From the NCBI GenBank assembly GCA_963817035.1, contig CAWFMM010000003.1, positions 62,001 to 126,000 of the forward strand: 64,000 nt of DNA, given 5' to 3'. The position numbers and the translations under genes are program-made. Numbering within the stretch: position 1 is the first letter of the stretch; every line of letters begins with the position of its first letter. Positions 17,081-26,085 of the stretch are shown in pieces. The DNA comes from AC-49 sp963817035. GTDB lineage: Bacteria; Actinomycetota; Thermoleophilia; Solirubrobacterales; Solirubrobacteraceae. The notes under the pieces were generated by a model. It worked only from the letters and a program-made list of their open reading frames with translations. It was not told the DNA's origin and ran no database searches.

Positions 17081-18739
17081 TCAGTGGCGCAGCCGCAGGC
17101 GATAGGTGCGCTGGCCGACGCTCGTCTGGCCGCCGCCGAGACTCAGGCGCACCCCGACCTCGACCCGGGTGCCGGAGCGTCCGGCGCCCCGCAGCGCCCG
17201 CAGAGCCGCGGGCCTGAGCTTGACCTTGACCTGGGTCGTACCAGCCTTCAGGAAGGTGCCCTTGGCGGTCCCGGCGCGCGGCAATCTGAACTTCGCCGAG
17301 CTCTTGGCGATGTGAGCCTTGGTTCCCGACGGTGCCAGCACGGCCGCCGCCTCGAACGCACCCGGAATCGTCGTCTTGACCGAGACCGTCAGCGTCCCGG
17401 CGGCGGCGAGCGACGCGGTGCTGAGGCTGATCGTCGGCGCGCTGGGCGGGGCGGGCGGTGGCGGTGCGGGCACGCCGGTCGGCACGGTCGTGTAGCAGAA
17501 GGTCGAGGCGGCGGTCGGCGCGGACGTCCCGGCCGGCGTCCGCACACGGATCGGCGCGGCCCCGGCGCCAGCCGGGACCGTTGCGTGGATCAGGGTGTCG
17601 GAGCCCGCGGTGAACGTCGCCGGAACGCCACCGACCGTGACCGCGCTGACGCGCCGCAGACCGTGGCCCGAGATCGCCACCGACGCACCCACCGCCCCAA
17701 ACGCCGGCGTGATCGTCGCGACGCTCGGCCCGCTGATCGGACCGACTTCGAGACGGCCGATACGACTGCCGCCGAGATCGCCGAACCAGATCGCACCGTC
17801 CGGACCAGTGGTGATCGAGCTGACCTGAGAGCTGAACGGCAGTGGCGTCACCGTCCACGCACCGCCCGTCGTCATTCGCATGATGCCGCCGTCCTTGCCC
17901 AGCCCGATCCACAATGCACCGTCGGGACCCGTCGTGATCGAAGCGGGCGCCGAGTCAGCGGGCAGCGCGAACAGCGTCACCGCCCCGGTCGTCGTGATGC
18001 GCCCGATGCGATCGCCGTCGTACTCGGCGAACCAGATCGCCCCGTCGGGCCCCAGCGTGAGGTCGCTGGGGTCGTCGGGCACCGTGAACGGAGTGACGAC
18101 CCCGGCCGTCGTTACGGCGTCGATCGCGTGCGGCCGCGCGACCCAGATGCGCCCGTCGGAGCCGTTGGCCAACGCGAAGCTGCTGACGAACGTGCCCGGG
18201 GCCTTCGGCGGCAGCGCGAGGTAGGTAAACGCGCCACCGACGACGAAGTGCCCGAGCGTCTCGGTCTTCGCCTCGGTGCTCCAGAGTGCGCCGTCGGGGC
18301 CGAGGACCGTGTCGCTTGGCCCGGTATCGGTGGTGCCGCCCGCGGTGTAGGTGAAGACCGGTGGATCGGCGACCGTCCCGCGCCACAGGCCGGAGATGGC
18401 ATAGCTCGGGAACCACCACGCGCCGTCGGGCCCGGTGGTCAACCCGCCGAGCAGGCCCGCACCGGTCGGGGCACCGGCCACCGGAACGTCGTACTGCGTG
18501 ACTCCGCCCGCCGGCGTGACGCGGCCGAGATTCGCCCGCGCGGTCGTGAACCAGACCGCGCCGTCGGGACCGGGAGCGACCGCCTGCGGGAACGCGCCGC
18601 GCGCGCACAGGGCGTAGTCCCCGCCCGGCGGGGACGAGCATGTCGGCCACAACGAGAGCCCAGACGCAGGCGAAACGCCAAGCGCGACCACGACGATGCA
18701 AAGCACGGCAACGACAAGCGACTGCGACGAGCGGGTCAT
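17081..18739 (-). CDS. Exported seven-bladed beta-propeller (Vgb/NHL-like) with IPT/TIG domain (552 aa)
   Basis: An N-terminal signal peptide (SQSLVVAVLCIVVVALGVSP, cleavage near ASG) is followed by seven repeats of the GPDGAxW(F) type: GPDGAVWF, GPDGAWWF, GPDGALWS, GSDGRIWV, GPDGAIWF, GPDGALWI, GPDGAIWF. This is the repeat of virginiamycin B lyase-like propellers. An IPT/TIG Ig-like domain (ITPAFGAVGASVAISGHGLR) and a Pro-rich linker lead to a C-terminal beta domain. AAGGAGG precedes the ATG at 18739. Lyase activity is not implied: many secreted actinobacterial proteins share only the propeller. Probably cell-surface or secreted. Confidence 0.8.
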   Translation of the reverse strand: MTRSSQSLVVAVLCIVVVALGVSPASGLSLWPTCSSPPGGDYALCARGAFPQAVAPGPDGAVWFTTARANLGRVTPAGGVTQYDVPVAGAPTGAGLLGGLTTGPDGAWWFPSYAISGLWRGTVADPPVFTYTAGGTTDTGPSDTVLGPDGALWSTEAKTETLGHFVVGGAFTYLALPPKAPGTFVSSFALANGSDGRIWVARPHAIDAVTTAGVVTPFTVPDDPSDLTLGPDGAIWFAEYDGDRIGRITTTGAVTLFALPADSAPASITTGPDGALWIGLGKDGGIMRMTTGGAWTVTPLPFSSQVSSITTGPDGAIWFGDLGGSRIGRLEVGPISGPSVATITPAFGAVGASVAISGHGLRRVSAVTVGGVPATFTAGSDTLIHATVPAGAGAAPIRVRTPAGTSAPTAASTFCYTTVPTGVPAPPPPAPPSAPTISLSTASLAAAGTLTVSVKTTIPGAFEAAAVLAPSGTKAHIAKSSAKFRLPRAGTAKGTFLKAGTTQVKVKLRPAALRALRGAGRSGTRVEVGVRLSLGGGQTSVGQRTYRLRLRH

Positions 18740-18804
18740 GCGCTGCGGCCTCCTTACCTGCGGTGACCCCGATCCTCGCGCATCGCCGCTGCCGCGACAA
18801 CTCG

Positions 18805-20055
18805 CTACCGGGCCGGCACGGTCTGGCTCAGGCGGGTGCCCTGCACCGAGACGAACGACACCGATAGGCGCTCGCTGCCGTTCGGCCAGTCGACGGCCAG
18901 GCTGTTGCGCCCCGGCCGGGCAGCGAGCTGGGCGACGCGGCCGAACCCGGCGGCGGTCTTCGCCGCGACGCGAACCTGCCCGGGATGCGACATCGACAGC
19001 ACGACCCGGCGAACGCCGCGGCGCAGGGCGCCGAGCGCGAGCACGCGCATCGTCGGGGGCTGGCGGATCTCGTCGTACAGGCGCTGCGACGCCGCGCAGT
19101 AGGCGCCGCTCATCTGTCGCTGGCACAGCTGCTCGGTCAGCTGGGCCATGAGCGTCTGGTAGTTGAGCGGCGCGTAGTCCCCACCGCGCGAATACAGCGA
19201 CCAGCCGGGGGTCAGATAGCCCGGAAGGTCGACTTGCAGCGTCTGGTCGAGCAACGTGGCGAGCGCCGCTGCGCTCGGGTCGACGTCGGCGATCTGCGAG
19301 ACGGCGAGCAGCGTCTGGGCATGGGCGTTGGCGACGATCAGTTCCGGGTCGTCGGAGTACAGCAACGGCCGGCCGTCGACGATCAGCCCGCCGGCCGTCG
19401 AGATCGCCTGCACCATCTGCCGGCTTTCGGTCGCCAGTTCCGGACGGTTGAGGCGCTGTGAGAGGCGCAGCAGGGCGCGGGCGGCGGTCGCCTGCGTCAT
19501 CGCCGACGTCCATCCGGTGTGCTCGCTGCGAAACGGCATCAGGGTGACCGCCTGCACCGTGTCGTCGGGTCCGGAGGTGAGAAGGGCGGCCGCCTGGGTG
19601 AGCCAGGTCGCAAGCGTCGCGGGCTTCGTCTTCGGGTCGTTGGCGGCGGAGCCGAGCCACGCCCACGTGCCGAGCTGGTGCGGCCACCACGCCCCGGAGT
19701 ACAGGCGAACCTCGATGCGGGTTCCCGGGACGACCTGCCGTCCCTGCAACAGCTGCCGCTGCCCGGACGATGCCTGCAGACCCCACAGGGCCTGGCGAGC
19801 GTGCGCGCCGAGCTGGCGCTCGCGCGCCGAGCTGACCGTCGCGTCGGACGCGGCGCGCAGCGTCGCCGGCGCGGTCGGCTTGCGCCCGGCCCGGTACAGC
19901 GACCATGCCTGTGTGGCCTCGGCGGAGGTGATCTGCTGGGCAGCGACCGCGCCCTGAAACTGCACCAAGACCGGATGGGCGCCCGCCGCCGCGGGCACCG
20001 CGGCGGCGCCGAGCACGAGGGCCAGCGCGACCGCGGCCTGCGCGCCGGAGAGCAT
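18805..20055 (-). CDS. Exported protein resembling D-glucuronyl C5-epimerase C-terminal domain (416 aa)
   Basis: The signal peptide AAVALALVLGAAAVPAAAGA opens the protein. The centre (GWTSAMTQATAARALLRLSQ; ELIVANAHAQTLLAVSQIAD; PGWSLYSRGGDYAPLNYQTL) follows the order of motifs in the alpha/alpha-barrel C-terminal domain of D-glucuronyl C5-epimerases, where these segments line the uronate site. A C-terminal beta domain (VRVAAKTAAGFGRVAQLAAR...) may be an Ig-like module. The assignment is by motif pattern only, so activity on a uronate polymer is a hypothesis. TAGCAT sits 6 nt before the ATG, suggesting a leaderless message. The propeller gene lies 65 nt downstream on the same strand. Confidence 0.6.
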   Translation of the reverse strand: MLSGAQAAVALALVLGAAAVPAAAGAHPVLVQFQGAVAAQQITSAEATQAWSLYRAGRKPTAPATLRAASDATVSSARERQLGAHARQALWGLQASSGQRQLLQGRQVVPGTRIEVRLYSGAWWPHQLGTWAWLGSAANDPKTKPATLATWLTQAAALLTSGPDDTVQAVTLMPFRSEHTGWTSAMTQATAARALLRLSQRLNRPELATESRQMVQAISTAGGLIVDGRPLLYSDDPELIVANAHAQTLLAVSQIADVDPSAAALATLLDQTLQVDLPGYLTPGWSLYSRGGDYAPLNYQTLMAQLTEQLCQRQMSGAYCAASQRLYDEIRQPPTMRVLALGALRRGVRRVVLSMSHPGQVRVAAKTAAGFGRVAQLAARPGRNSLAVDWPNGSERLSVSFVSVQGTRLSQTVPAR

Positions 20056-20125
20056 CGCCTGATGCTACGCACCGTCGCCCCTCGCGCACGCCGGTCCCAA
20101 TCCGACCGCTACTCTGTCTCGGTCC

Positions 20126-20197
20126 GGGCGCGTAGCTCAGTGGGAGAGCGCTCGCTTCACACGCGAGAGGTCGCAGGTTCGAAACCCGCCGCGCCCA
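20126..20197 (+). tRNA. tRNA-Val (anticodon CAC)
   Basis: A 72-nt cloverleaf: acceptor GGGCGCG pairs with CGCGCCC, D-arm GCTCAGTGGGAGAGC, anticodon stem CTCGC/GCGAG with loop TTCACAC, T-arm with GTTCGAAAC. Discriminator A; CCA is not encoded. Positions 20198-20458 downstream hold no convincing gene. Confidence 0.96.
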
Positions 20198-20247
20198 TCA
20201 GAAGTCCCTGGTAATAGCGAAGTTCCGTCTTCGGGAGCATCGGACTC

Positions 20248-20274
20248 GGCACTCGCGGAAGCGCTTCCAGTGCC
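20248..20274. repeat. Interrupted inverted repeat downstream of tRNA-Val
   Basis: GGCACT, 3 nt, GGAAGCGCTTCC, then AGTGCC forms a nested hairpin (outer arms GGCACT/AGTGCC, inner self-complementary 12-mer). There is no following T-run, so it is a weak terminator candidate for the tRNA. It lies in a 261-nt stretch without a supported gene. Confidence 0.35.
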
Positions 20275-20458
20275 CACCAGCGCCCAATCGGCGCCGTTCA
20301 TGAGGGCCAGGAGACGCTCCGGGTCGCCGGCGTCGCGGCGCATCGCATGGTGTAGACGGCGCGGCGTGAACGCTGCATTGGTGAGCCCGAGTTGGCCCAT
20401 GACCTAGGCCGGATCGCGGCCGAGCGCGAACAGCACCGACGGCCCTACCGTGTGGGCG

Positions 20459-20980
20459 CTACTCCCGGCCCCAGTAGGACGCGTCGGTTCGGTCTCGGCG
20501 CTCGGTCAGATGCTCACCGGTGAACGGCCAGTCGACGAAGTCTGGCGTCAGGGTGCTCGGCGAGTAAACGACCTTGCGGTGGGCGATGCGCCACTCGCCG
20601 TCGCGCTTCTCGAAGCGGTCGCAGTAGCGGATCCGCACGAGGCGATCGAGCGCCGGAGCGCCGTTGCTCGCCGGCAGCCGGTTCGTGGCCAGGCAGTAGG
20701 TCTCGGTCCAGGCTTGATCGCCCTCGATCTCGATGCGCTGCGTCGTGTTGTGGTGCATCCAAGAGTCTTCCGGCCGGTGGGTCTCGCGCAGCCACTCGAC
20801 GTAGCCCTCGATCGGACCGTTGTAGACCCCGTGGTCATCGATCGCCCCGGGCCAGAACATCGAGAGCAGGTATTCGTGGTCCATGCGGTCGATGCCGCGA
20901 CCGTACTTGTTCAGGACGCGGCGGATCGCCGCCTCGTCGAGCAGGTACTGGATCTCGGGGTCTCTCGGAGCGTCGCTCAT
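20459..20980 (-). CDS. SnoaL/NTF2-like protein (173 aa)
   Basis: Single NTF2-fold domain of the SnoaL_4 type: EIQYLLDEAAIRRVLNKYGR at the N-terminus, then GIDRMDHEYLLSMFWPGAID, and a C-terminal half ending in DGEWRIAHRKVVY. Members act as small-molecule isomerases, hydratases or dehydratases, or as accessory subunits of ring-hydroxylating systems. The ATG at 20980 is preferred; the frame is open to a TTG four codons earlier. It is divergent from the P450 gene, with 93 nt between, so the two may act on related substrates. Function unproven. Confidence 0.75.
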   Translation of the reverse strand: MSDAPRDPEIQYLLDEAAIRRVLNKYGRGIDRMDHEYLLSMFWPGAIDDHGVYNGPIEGYVEWLRETHRPEDSWMHHNTTQRIEIEGDQAWTETYCLATNRLPASNGAPALDRLVRIRYCDRFEKRDGEWRIAHRKVVYSPSTLTPDFVDWPFTGEHLTERRDRTDASYWGRE

Positions 20981-21073
20981 GGGCCGATCCAACCACCGAT
21001 GGGAGAAATCGTCAATTGGGTTGCGTATCGCTAGGTTGTTGTCATTTCATACACTGGCGCCTAGGAGGATGCT

Positions 21074-22321
21074 GTGACCGATACCCGCAGCGCTGCGGCA
21101 ACGCTGATCGCCGAGACGCCGTTTCCAGCGGCCGAGACGATGCAGTGCCCGTTCCCGTACTACGCGGCACTGCGCACCGGCCCGCCTCACCGGCTGCCGA
21201 GCGGGGACTTCGTCATCTCGCGGCGTGCGGACATCCTGGAGATCACACGCAATCCCGAGGTCTTCTCCAACCATCACTCCTACTTCGATGAGGGCTGGCT
21301 GCGACCGGGGACGATCGAACGTCATCGCAACCCGCACGGGACCTGGGGCCTGGCGGTCGCGGATCGACCCGACCACACCTGGAAGCGCAAGATCTCGTTC
21401 GAGATGTTCAAGCCCGGGCGCCTGCGGCGCCAGGAGCCGATGGTCACGGGCATCGTCGACGAGCTCATCGACGGCTTCATCGGCCGCGGCGAGTGTGAGT
21501 TCATCGGCGAGTTCGCCAACCGCCTGACCGCTTCGGTGATCCTCACCCTGTTCGGGCTCGATCGAGTCGAGTACCTCGATCGGGCGATGGCGTGGGGTCG
21601 CTACGAGGGGTTCGGCACCCGGTGGGCGGCGCCCGAGAACCAAGCGGCGGCGCGCGACGCGATCGTCGATCTCGGCGCGTTCATCCGCGAGCGGGTATAT
21701 GAGCGGGTGGAGACCCCTGGCGAAGACGAGCTCTCGCTGCATGTCCATCGCCACATCGCTCTGCGCGGCGAGCTCGATATCGACAACCTCGTCGCCGACG
21801 CCACCACCCTGTTCGTCGGCGGCATCATCACCAGTGCGCACCTTATGGGCAGCATGATGAAGCTCTTCATCCAGCACCCCGACCAGCAGGCGAAGGCGCG
21901 CACCGACCGCTCATCCCTGCGCCGCGGGATCGAGGAGTCGCTGCGCATCGAGTCGCCGACGCAGATAATCCCCCGTCTCGCCGTCCGAGATGCCGAGGTC
22001 AGTGGAGTGTCGATCCCGGCCGGCTCGCAGGTGCTGCTGCTCTTCGGGGCCGCCAACCGCGACGAGTCCGTCTTCGACTGCCCCGAGAACTTCGACGTCG
22101 AGCGGCCCAACATCAAGGACCACGTCGCCTTCGGCAACGGCATGCACTTCTGCATCGGCGCTCCGCTCGCCCGGCTCGAGGCATTGGTCGCCTACGAGCG
22201 GATCTTCGCGCGAATGCACAATCTGCGCTTCGCCGACGGCCACGACGACCCTGCCAACGACTGGACACCGATCTTCCGCGGACCCAGCGAGGTCCACATC
22301 GAGTTCGACCCAGTCTCGTAG
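21074..22321 (+). CDS. Cytochrome P450 (415 aa) with atypical I-helix
   Basis: Heme-thiolate monooxygenase. The heme loop FGNGMHFCIGAPLARLE carries Cys360; ExxR is E288-S-L-R291. The I-helix reads GGIIT (249-253), with Ile where most P450s have Asp or Glu before the Thr. The protein is soluble, with no N-terminal anchor, as in bacterial class I P450s; no ferredoxin or reductase gene is adjacent. The start is GTG at 21074 with AGGAGG 6 nt before it. The stop is 3 nt from the convergent P-type ATPase stop. Substrate unknown. Confidence 0.92.
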   Translation: MTDTRSAAATLIAETPFPAAETMQCPFPYYAALRTGPPHRLPSGDFVISRRADILEITRNPEVFSNHHSYFDEGWLRPGTIERHRNPHGTWGLAVADRPDHTWKRKISFEMFKPGRLRRQEPMVTGIVDELIDGFIGRGECEFIGEFANRLTASVILTLFGLDRVEYLDRAMAWGRYEGFGTRWAAPENQAAARDAIVDLGAFIRERVYERVETPGEDELSLHVHRHIALRGELDIDNLVADATTLFVGGIITSAHLMGSMMKLFIQHPDQQAKARTDRSSLRRGIEESLRIESPTQIIPRLAVRDAEVSGVSIPAGSQVLLLFGAANRDESVFDCPENFDVERPNIKDHVAFGNGMHFCIGAPLARLEALVAYERIFARMHNLRFADGHDDPANDWTPIFRGPSEVHIEFDPVS

Positions 22322-22324
22322 AAG

Positions 22325-25096
22325 TCACCCGGCGGCCGCGTCGGCGGGACTCGCCTGGGCGGGTATCGCCACCTGCGCGCCGTCTGCTCGGCGGCGCGCG
22401 ATCAGCTTGCCCAGTTCCCAGAGGATGAACAGCACGAGGGCGGGAAGAGCGCCGATCAGCCATTGCCGGCCGGTGAGGACATTGGTGCCGAGCAGTGACG
22501 TCAGTGCGCCGCCCCGGGCGATCAGGAGTGCGAGGGCGATCTCCACCAGGATGGTGAGGTTCACGGTGGTGTTGTTGAGCGTCTCCTCGCGGAGGGTCGT
22601 GGCTGTCTGGTCGCGGCATTGCAGGGCTGCGACGACGAGCATGAGGGAGAACGCGACCAGACCGATCGTGCGGCCGATCCCGACGTTGTTGTAATGGTCC
22701 TTTTCGAGCACGATCAACAGGTCGATCGCGACGGACATGAACAGGCCGGCCAGTCCGACGGTCAGGATGACGGGACGGGACATGATCGAGGCGGCGCGCG
22801 GGCGCGGTTTGCGCTTCATCAGCCCTGGCGTCTCCTTGTCCAGGCCCAGCGCGATGCCGACGGGAGCCGTGATCAGGAAGTTGATCCACAGGATCTGGAC
22901 GGCGGAGAAGGGCTGCCCGTCGGCGATGTTGAGCAGGCTCGCCAGCAGGAACGTCACCACGTAGGTGACCAGCGCCACCATCATGAAGCGGATGTACTTC
23001 AGCATGTTGTCGTAGAGCTTGCGGCCCTCGGAGACGGCACGCACGATGGTGGCGAAGTTGTCGTCGGTGAGGATCATCTTCGCGGCGTTCTTGGCGACCT
23101 CGGTGCCCGTCCCCATCGCGATACCGATGTCGGCGGCCTTGATCGCCGGAGCGTCGTTGACGCCGTCGCCGGTCATGGCCACGACGTCGCCCTTCTTGCG
23201 CAGGGTGTCGACCATCAGCACCTTGTGCTCGGGTGCCACCCGGCCGACGACGCCGATCTTGTCGATGCGGGACAACCGCTCGTCCTCGGAGAGGGCCGCG
23301 AAGTCCGCGCCGAGGATCGCCTCTCCGGGGATGCCGAGTTGCCGGGCGATCGCCTCGCCGGTGACGACATCGTCGCCGGTAACCATCCGCACGCGGATGT
23401 TGGCGCTCTGGGCGTCGCGGACCGCGTCCTTGGATTCGGCACGAGGCGGATCGATCATCCCGACCATCGCCGTCATCTCGAGGTTCGTGACCAGCGACAG
23501 CAGGTCGCCGTCGGCGTCGAAGTCCGCGGGGTCCAGGTCCCGGGTGGCCGCGACCATGATGCGCAACCCCTTCCCCCCGAGGCGGTCCATCTCCTGCGAG
23601 GACCGGGTGTTCTGCTCATCGCCCCAGGGAACGGTCTCACCGCCGGCCAGGGCGGACGCAGCGCGACCGATCACCGCCGGTCCGGCTCCCTTGACGAACG
23701 CTCGAACGATGGCCTTACCGGACGCGTCCTCGGCGTCGCAGAACACGGCCATGAGCTTGTAGGTGGGATCGAACGGCAGCGTCGCGAGCCTGGGATAAGC
23801 AGCCTGGGTGCCTTCGACGTCGAGCTTCGCCTTGTGTCCCAGGACGAGCAGCGCACCCTCGGTGGGATCGCCGACGACCTTGCCGTCGACGAGCTTGGCA
23901 TCGTTCGCGATCATGAAGGGCAGGATCGCCTGCTCGATCGTGTTGGTGTTGCCGGCGGCGTGCTTGACGTCACCGTCGAGGCCATAGCCCATCCCGGAGA
24001 TCGCGTAGCGGTCAGTGGGGTCGACCACCTCGACGACCGTGACCTGGTTCAAAGTGAGCGTGCCCGTCTTGTCCGAGTTGATCGCCGAGGTCGAGCCCAG
24101 CGTCTCGACAGAGGCGAGGCTCTTCACGACTGCGCCCTCCGCAGCGAGCGTCGTTGACCCGTTCGACAGGATGACCTGGAGGACGGTGGGCATGGCCATC
24201 GGCACCGCGGCCAGGGCCAACGCGATGGCCGTTGTGAAGATGACCTTGGTCGAATCGCCACGCGAGATGCCGAGGGCGAACATGATCGCAATCGTCAGGC
24301 CCGCCGCGCCCGCGATCCACAACGTCAACGTGTCCAGCTGCGCGGTCAGCGGAGTCTTCAGCGTGGGCGTCGACTTCAGCATCCCGGAGATGTTCCCCAC
24401 CTCCGTGCCGGCGCCAGTCCCGGTGACGATCATCACGCCGCTTCCGTGCGTCACGGGAGAGTTCATGAACGCCATGTTCGACTGGTCGCCGACACCCGGC
24501 TTCGGGTCGTCGGCGATGGCCTCGGCGCTCTTCGACGCGGGAACGCTCTCACCGGTCAGTCCGGACTCGTCAATCTGCAGGGACGCTGCCTGGATGATCC
24601 GCCCGTCGGCGCACACGTCGTCACCCGCGGTGAGAAGGATCACGTCACCGACGACCACCTGATCGGCCCCGATCTTGACCTCGGCCCCATCGCGGCGAAC
24701 CCGGGCGGACGCCTTCAACATCGACTGCAGGGCGTTCATAGCGCTCTCCGCCTTGCCCTGCTGCCGCATTCCCCCAAGCGCGTTGAGTGCCGTGATCGCG
24801 AGCACCGCGACCCCCGTGGAGATCTCGCCGATCAGCAGCGACGCGACGGCCGCACCGACGAGGATGATCTGCATGTAGCTGCGGTACTGGGCCAGGAACT
24901 GCTGCCACGCGGGTGTCGTCGCCTCGGCCGGAAGCGCGTTGGGCCCGTTCTTCGTCAGCAGCTCGGCGGCCCTCGCCGCGGTGAGGCCCTTGGCGGGATC
25001 GACGTCGAGTCGCTTCGCCACGTCCTCCGCTGTCAGGGTGTACCAGCCCGTCGCAGGAGCATCGCTCGAGCTCGGGGCCACGGTGGTCTCGGTCAT
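22325..25096 (-). CDS. P-type cation-transporting ATPase, P2/P3-like (923 aa)
   Basis: Membrane cation pump. It has an N-terminal cation-ATPase domain, actuator TGES near 182, phosphorylation loop DKTGTLT near 342, hinge TGDGVNDAP near 643 and about ten membrane helices. The fourth-helix motif is PMAMPTV near 300, closer to the P3A proton-pump motif (P-IAMPTV) than to the PEGLP of calcium pumps, and helix 6 reads NFLITAP where SERCA has an NxxTDG-type motif with a Ca-binding Asp. The transported ion is therefore open. ATG at 25096 has GGAGAGGA upstream; a TTG two codons earlier is possible. It follows ppk2 by 19 nt. Confidence 0.9.
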   Translation of the reverse strand: MTETTVAPSSSDAPATGWYTLTAEDVAKRLDVDPAKGLTAARAAELLTKNGPNALPAEATTPAWQQFLAQYRSYMQIILVGAAVASLLIGEISTGVAVLAITALNALGGMRQQGKAESAMNALQSMLKASARVRRDGAEVKIGADQVVVGDVILLTAGDDVCADGRIIQAASLQIDESGLTGESVPASKSAEAIADDPKPGVGDQSNMAFMNSPVTHGSGVMIVTGTGAGTEVGNISGMLKSTPTLKTPLTAQLDTLTLWIAGAAGLTIAIMFALGISRGDSTKVIFTTAIALALAAVPMAMPTVLQVILSNGSTTLAAEGAVVKSLASVETLGSTSAINSDKTGTLTLNQVTVVEVVDPTDRYAISGMGYGLDGDVKHAAGNTNTIEQAILPFMIANDAKLVDGKVVGDPTEGALLVLGHKAKLDVEGTQAAYPRLATLPFDPTYKLMAVFCDAEDASGKAIVRAFVKGAGPAVIGRAASALAGGETVPWGDEQNTRSSQEMDRLGGKGLRIMVAATRDLDPADFDADGDLLSLVTNLEMTAMVGMIDPPRAESKDAVRDAQSANIRVRMVTGDDVVTGEAIARQLGIPGEAILGADFAALSEDERLSRIDKIGVVGRVAPEHKVLMVDTLRKKGDVVAMTGDGVNDAPAIKAADIGIAMGTGTEVAKNAAKMILTDDNFATIVRAVSEGRKLYDNMLKYIRFMMVALVTYVVTFLLASLLNIADGQPFSAVQILWINFLITAPVGIALGLDKETPGLMKRKPRPRAASIMSRPVILTVGLAGLFMSVAIDLLIVLEKDHYNNVGIGRTIGLVAFSLMLVVAALQCRDQTATTLREETLNNTTVNLTILVEIALALLIARGGALTSLLGTNVLTGRQWLIGALPALVLFILWELGKLIARRRADGAQVAIPAQASPADAAAG

Positions 25097-25115
25097 CGCC
25101 AAGTCCTCTCCTTCG

Positions 25116-25997
25116 CTAGAACGGCGTCGGGATATTGGGCTTCGAGGAATCCGGCTCGACGTACCCGTCGGGGCTCGGCGGCGTGGGCATCTTCTCGTCC
25201 GGCGGCGCGAGTGGTTCGTAGGGGATCTGGCTGAGCAGGTGGGAGATGACGTTGAGCCGGCCGCGCTTCTTGTCGTCGTTGTCCACGATGTGCCACGGGG
25301 CCCACCCCGAATGACTGGCGACGAACATGGCGTCGCGAGCCCGCAGGTAGTCGTAGCGGCGCCTGTAGGACTTCAGATCCGTCGACGAGAGTTTCCAGAT
25401 CTTGCGCGGGTCATCGATCCGGCTTTCGAGCCGCCGCGTCTGCTCGTCGCGACTGACGTTGAGGAAGTACTTGATCAGGATGATCCCGTCATCGACCATC
25501 GCCTTCTCGACCTGCGGAATCATGTCGAGGAACCGCTTGGTCTGCTCCGGGGTGCAATACCCCATGACAGGCTCGACGCCGGCGCGGTTGTACCAGCTGC
25601 GATCGAAGATCGCGACCTCGCCGGCCGACGGGAAGTGGGCGATGTAGCGCTGGACGTACATCTGCGACCTGACCCGCGCGTCCGGGGCGGGCAGGGCGAT
25701 GTGCTTGAACACCCGAGGGCTCGTTCGCTCGGTGATCCGCCGAATCGTGCCCCCCTTGCCGGCAGAGTCCACACCCTCGAACACGACGCAGACCCTGGCG
25801 CCGGTGGTCTTCACCCACTCCTGCATCGCCACGAGCTCGCCCTGCAGGACCCGCATCTCCCGTTCGTACTCCTTCCGCGTCATCTTCCCGGGAGAGCGCG
25901 CGTCGGCCTCGGCTCGGGTCTCCGACGACGCGGACGAGCGACCCACGTCAACGCGGGTCGTCTTGTTCTTCTTGTCCTTCTTGCTGGTCTTGCTCAT
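25116..25997 (-). CDS. ppk2: Polyphosphate kinase 2 family protein (293 aa)
   Basis: Transfers phosphate between polyphosphate and nucleotides (or AMP/ADP). The Walker A-like loop is FEGVDSAGKGGTIRRI, Walker B/lid region IFDRSWYNRAGVEPVMG, and the lid SRIDDPRKIWKLSSTDLKS follows; all are PPK2 signatures. The N-terminal 35 residues are Lys/Ser-rich and probably disordered, and a Pro-rich tail ends the protein. GGAGGAG lies before the ATG. It is directly upstream of the P-type ATPase, suggesting that polyphosphate-derived ATP and ion pumping are linked; that is inferred from operon structure only. Confidence 0.93.
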   Translation of the reverse strand: MSKTSKKDKKNKTTRVDVGRSSASSETRAEADARSPGKMTRKEYEREMRVLQGELVAMQEWVKTTGARVCVVFEGVDSAGKGGTIRRITERTSPRVFKHIALPAPDARVRSQMYVQRYIAHFPSAGEVAIFDRSWYNRAGVEPVMGYCTPEQTKRFLDMIPQVEKAMVDDGIILIKYFLNVSRDEQTRRLESRIDDPRKIWKLSSTDLKSYRRRYDYLRARDAMFVASHSGWAPWHIVDNDDKKRGRLNVISHLLSQIPYEPLAPPDEKMPTPPSPDGYVEPDSSKPNIPTPF

Positions 25998-26085
25998 CTC
26001 TCTCCTCCGACCGATCGGGAATGAGCTGTTGGGCTCACCCCACCAGAGTGCCAGGTATCGGAGATCCGCTGGTCCCGGTCGCGGA

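Noticed and set aside
16931..18766. 611-codon plus-strand frame opposite the propeller gene
   Set aside because: Arg-rich product with no domain; the minus strand has signal peptide, seven propeller repeats and an IPT domain.
20248..20274. Rho-independent terminator for tRNA-Val
   Set aside because: The hairpin is good but no T-run follows; reported only as an inverted repeat.
20137..20400. 87-codon minus-strand frame across tRNA-Val
   Set aside because: Its C-terminus (GGFRTCDLSRVK) is the usual antisense translation of a tRNA T-arm and anticodon arm; the rest has no recognisable family.
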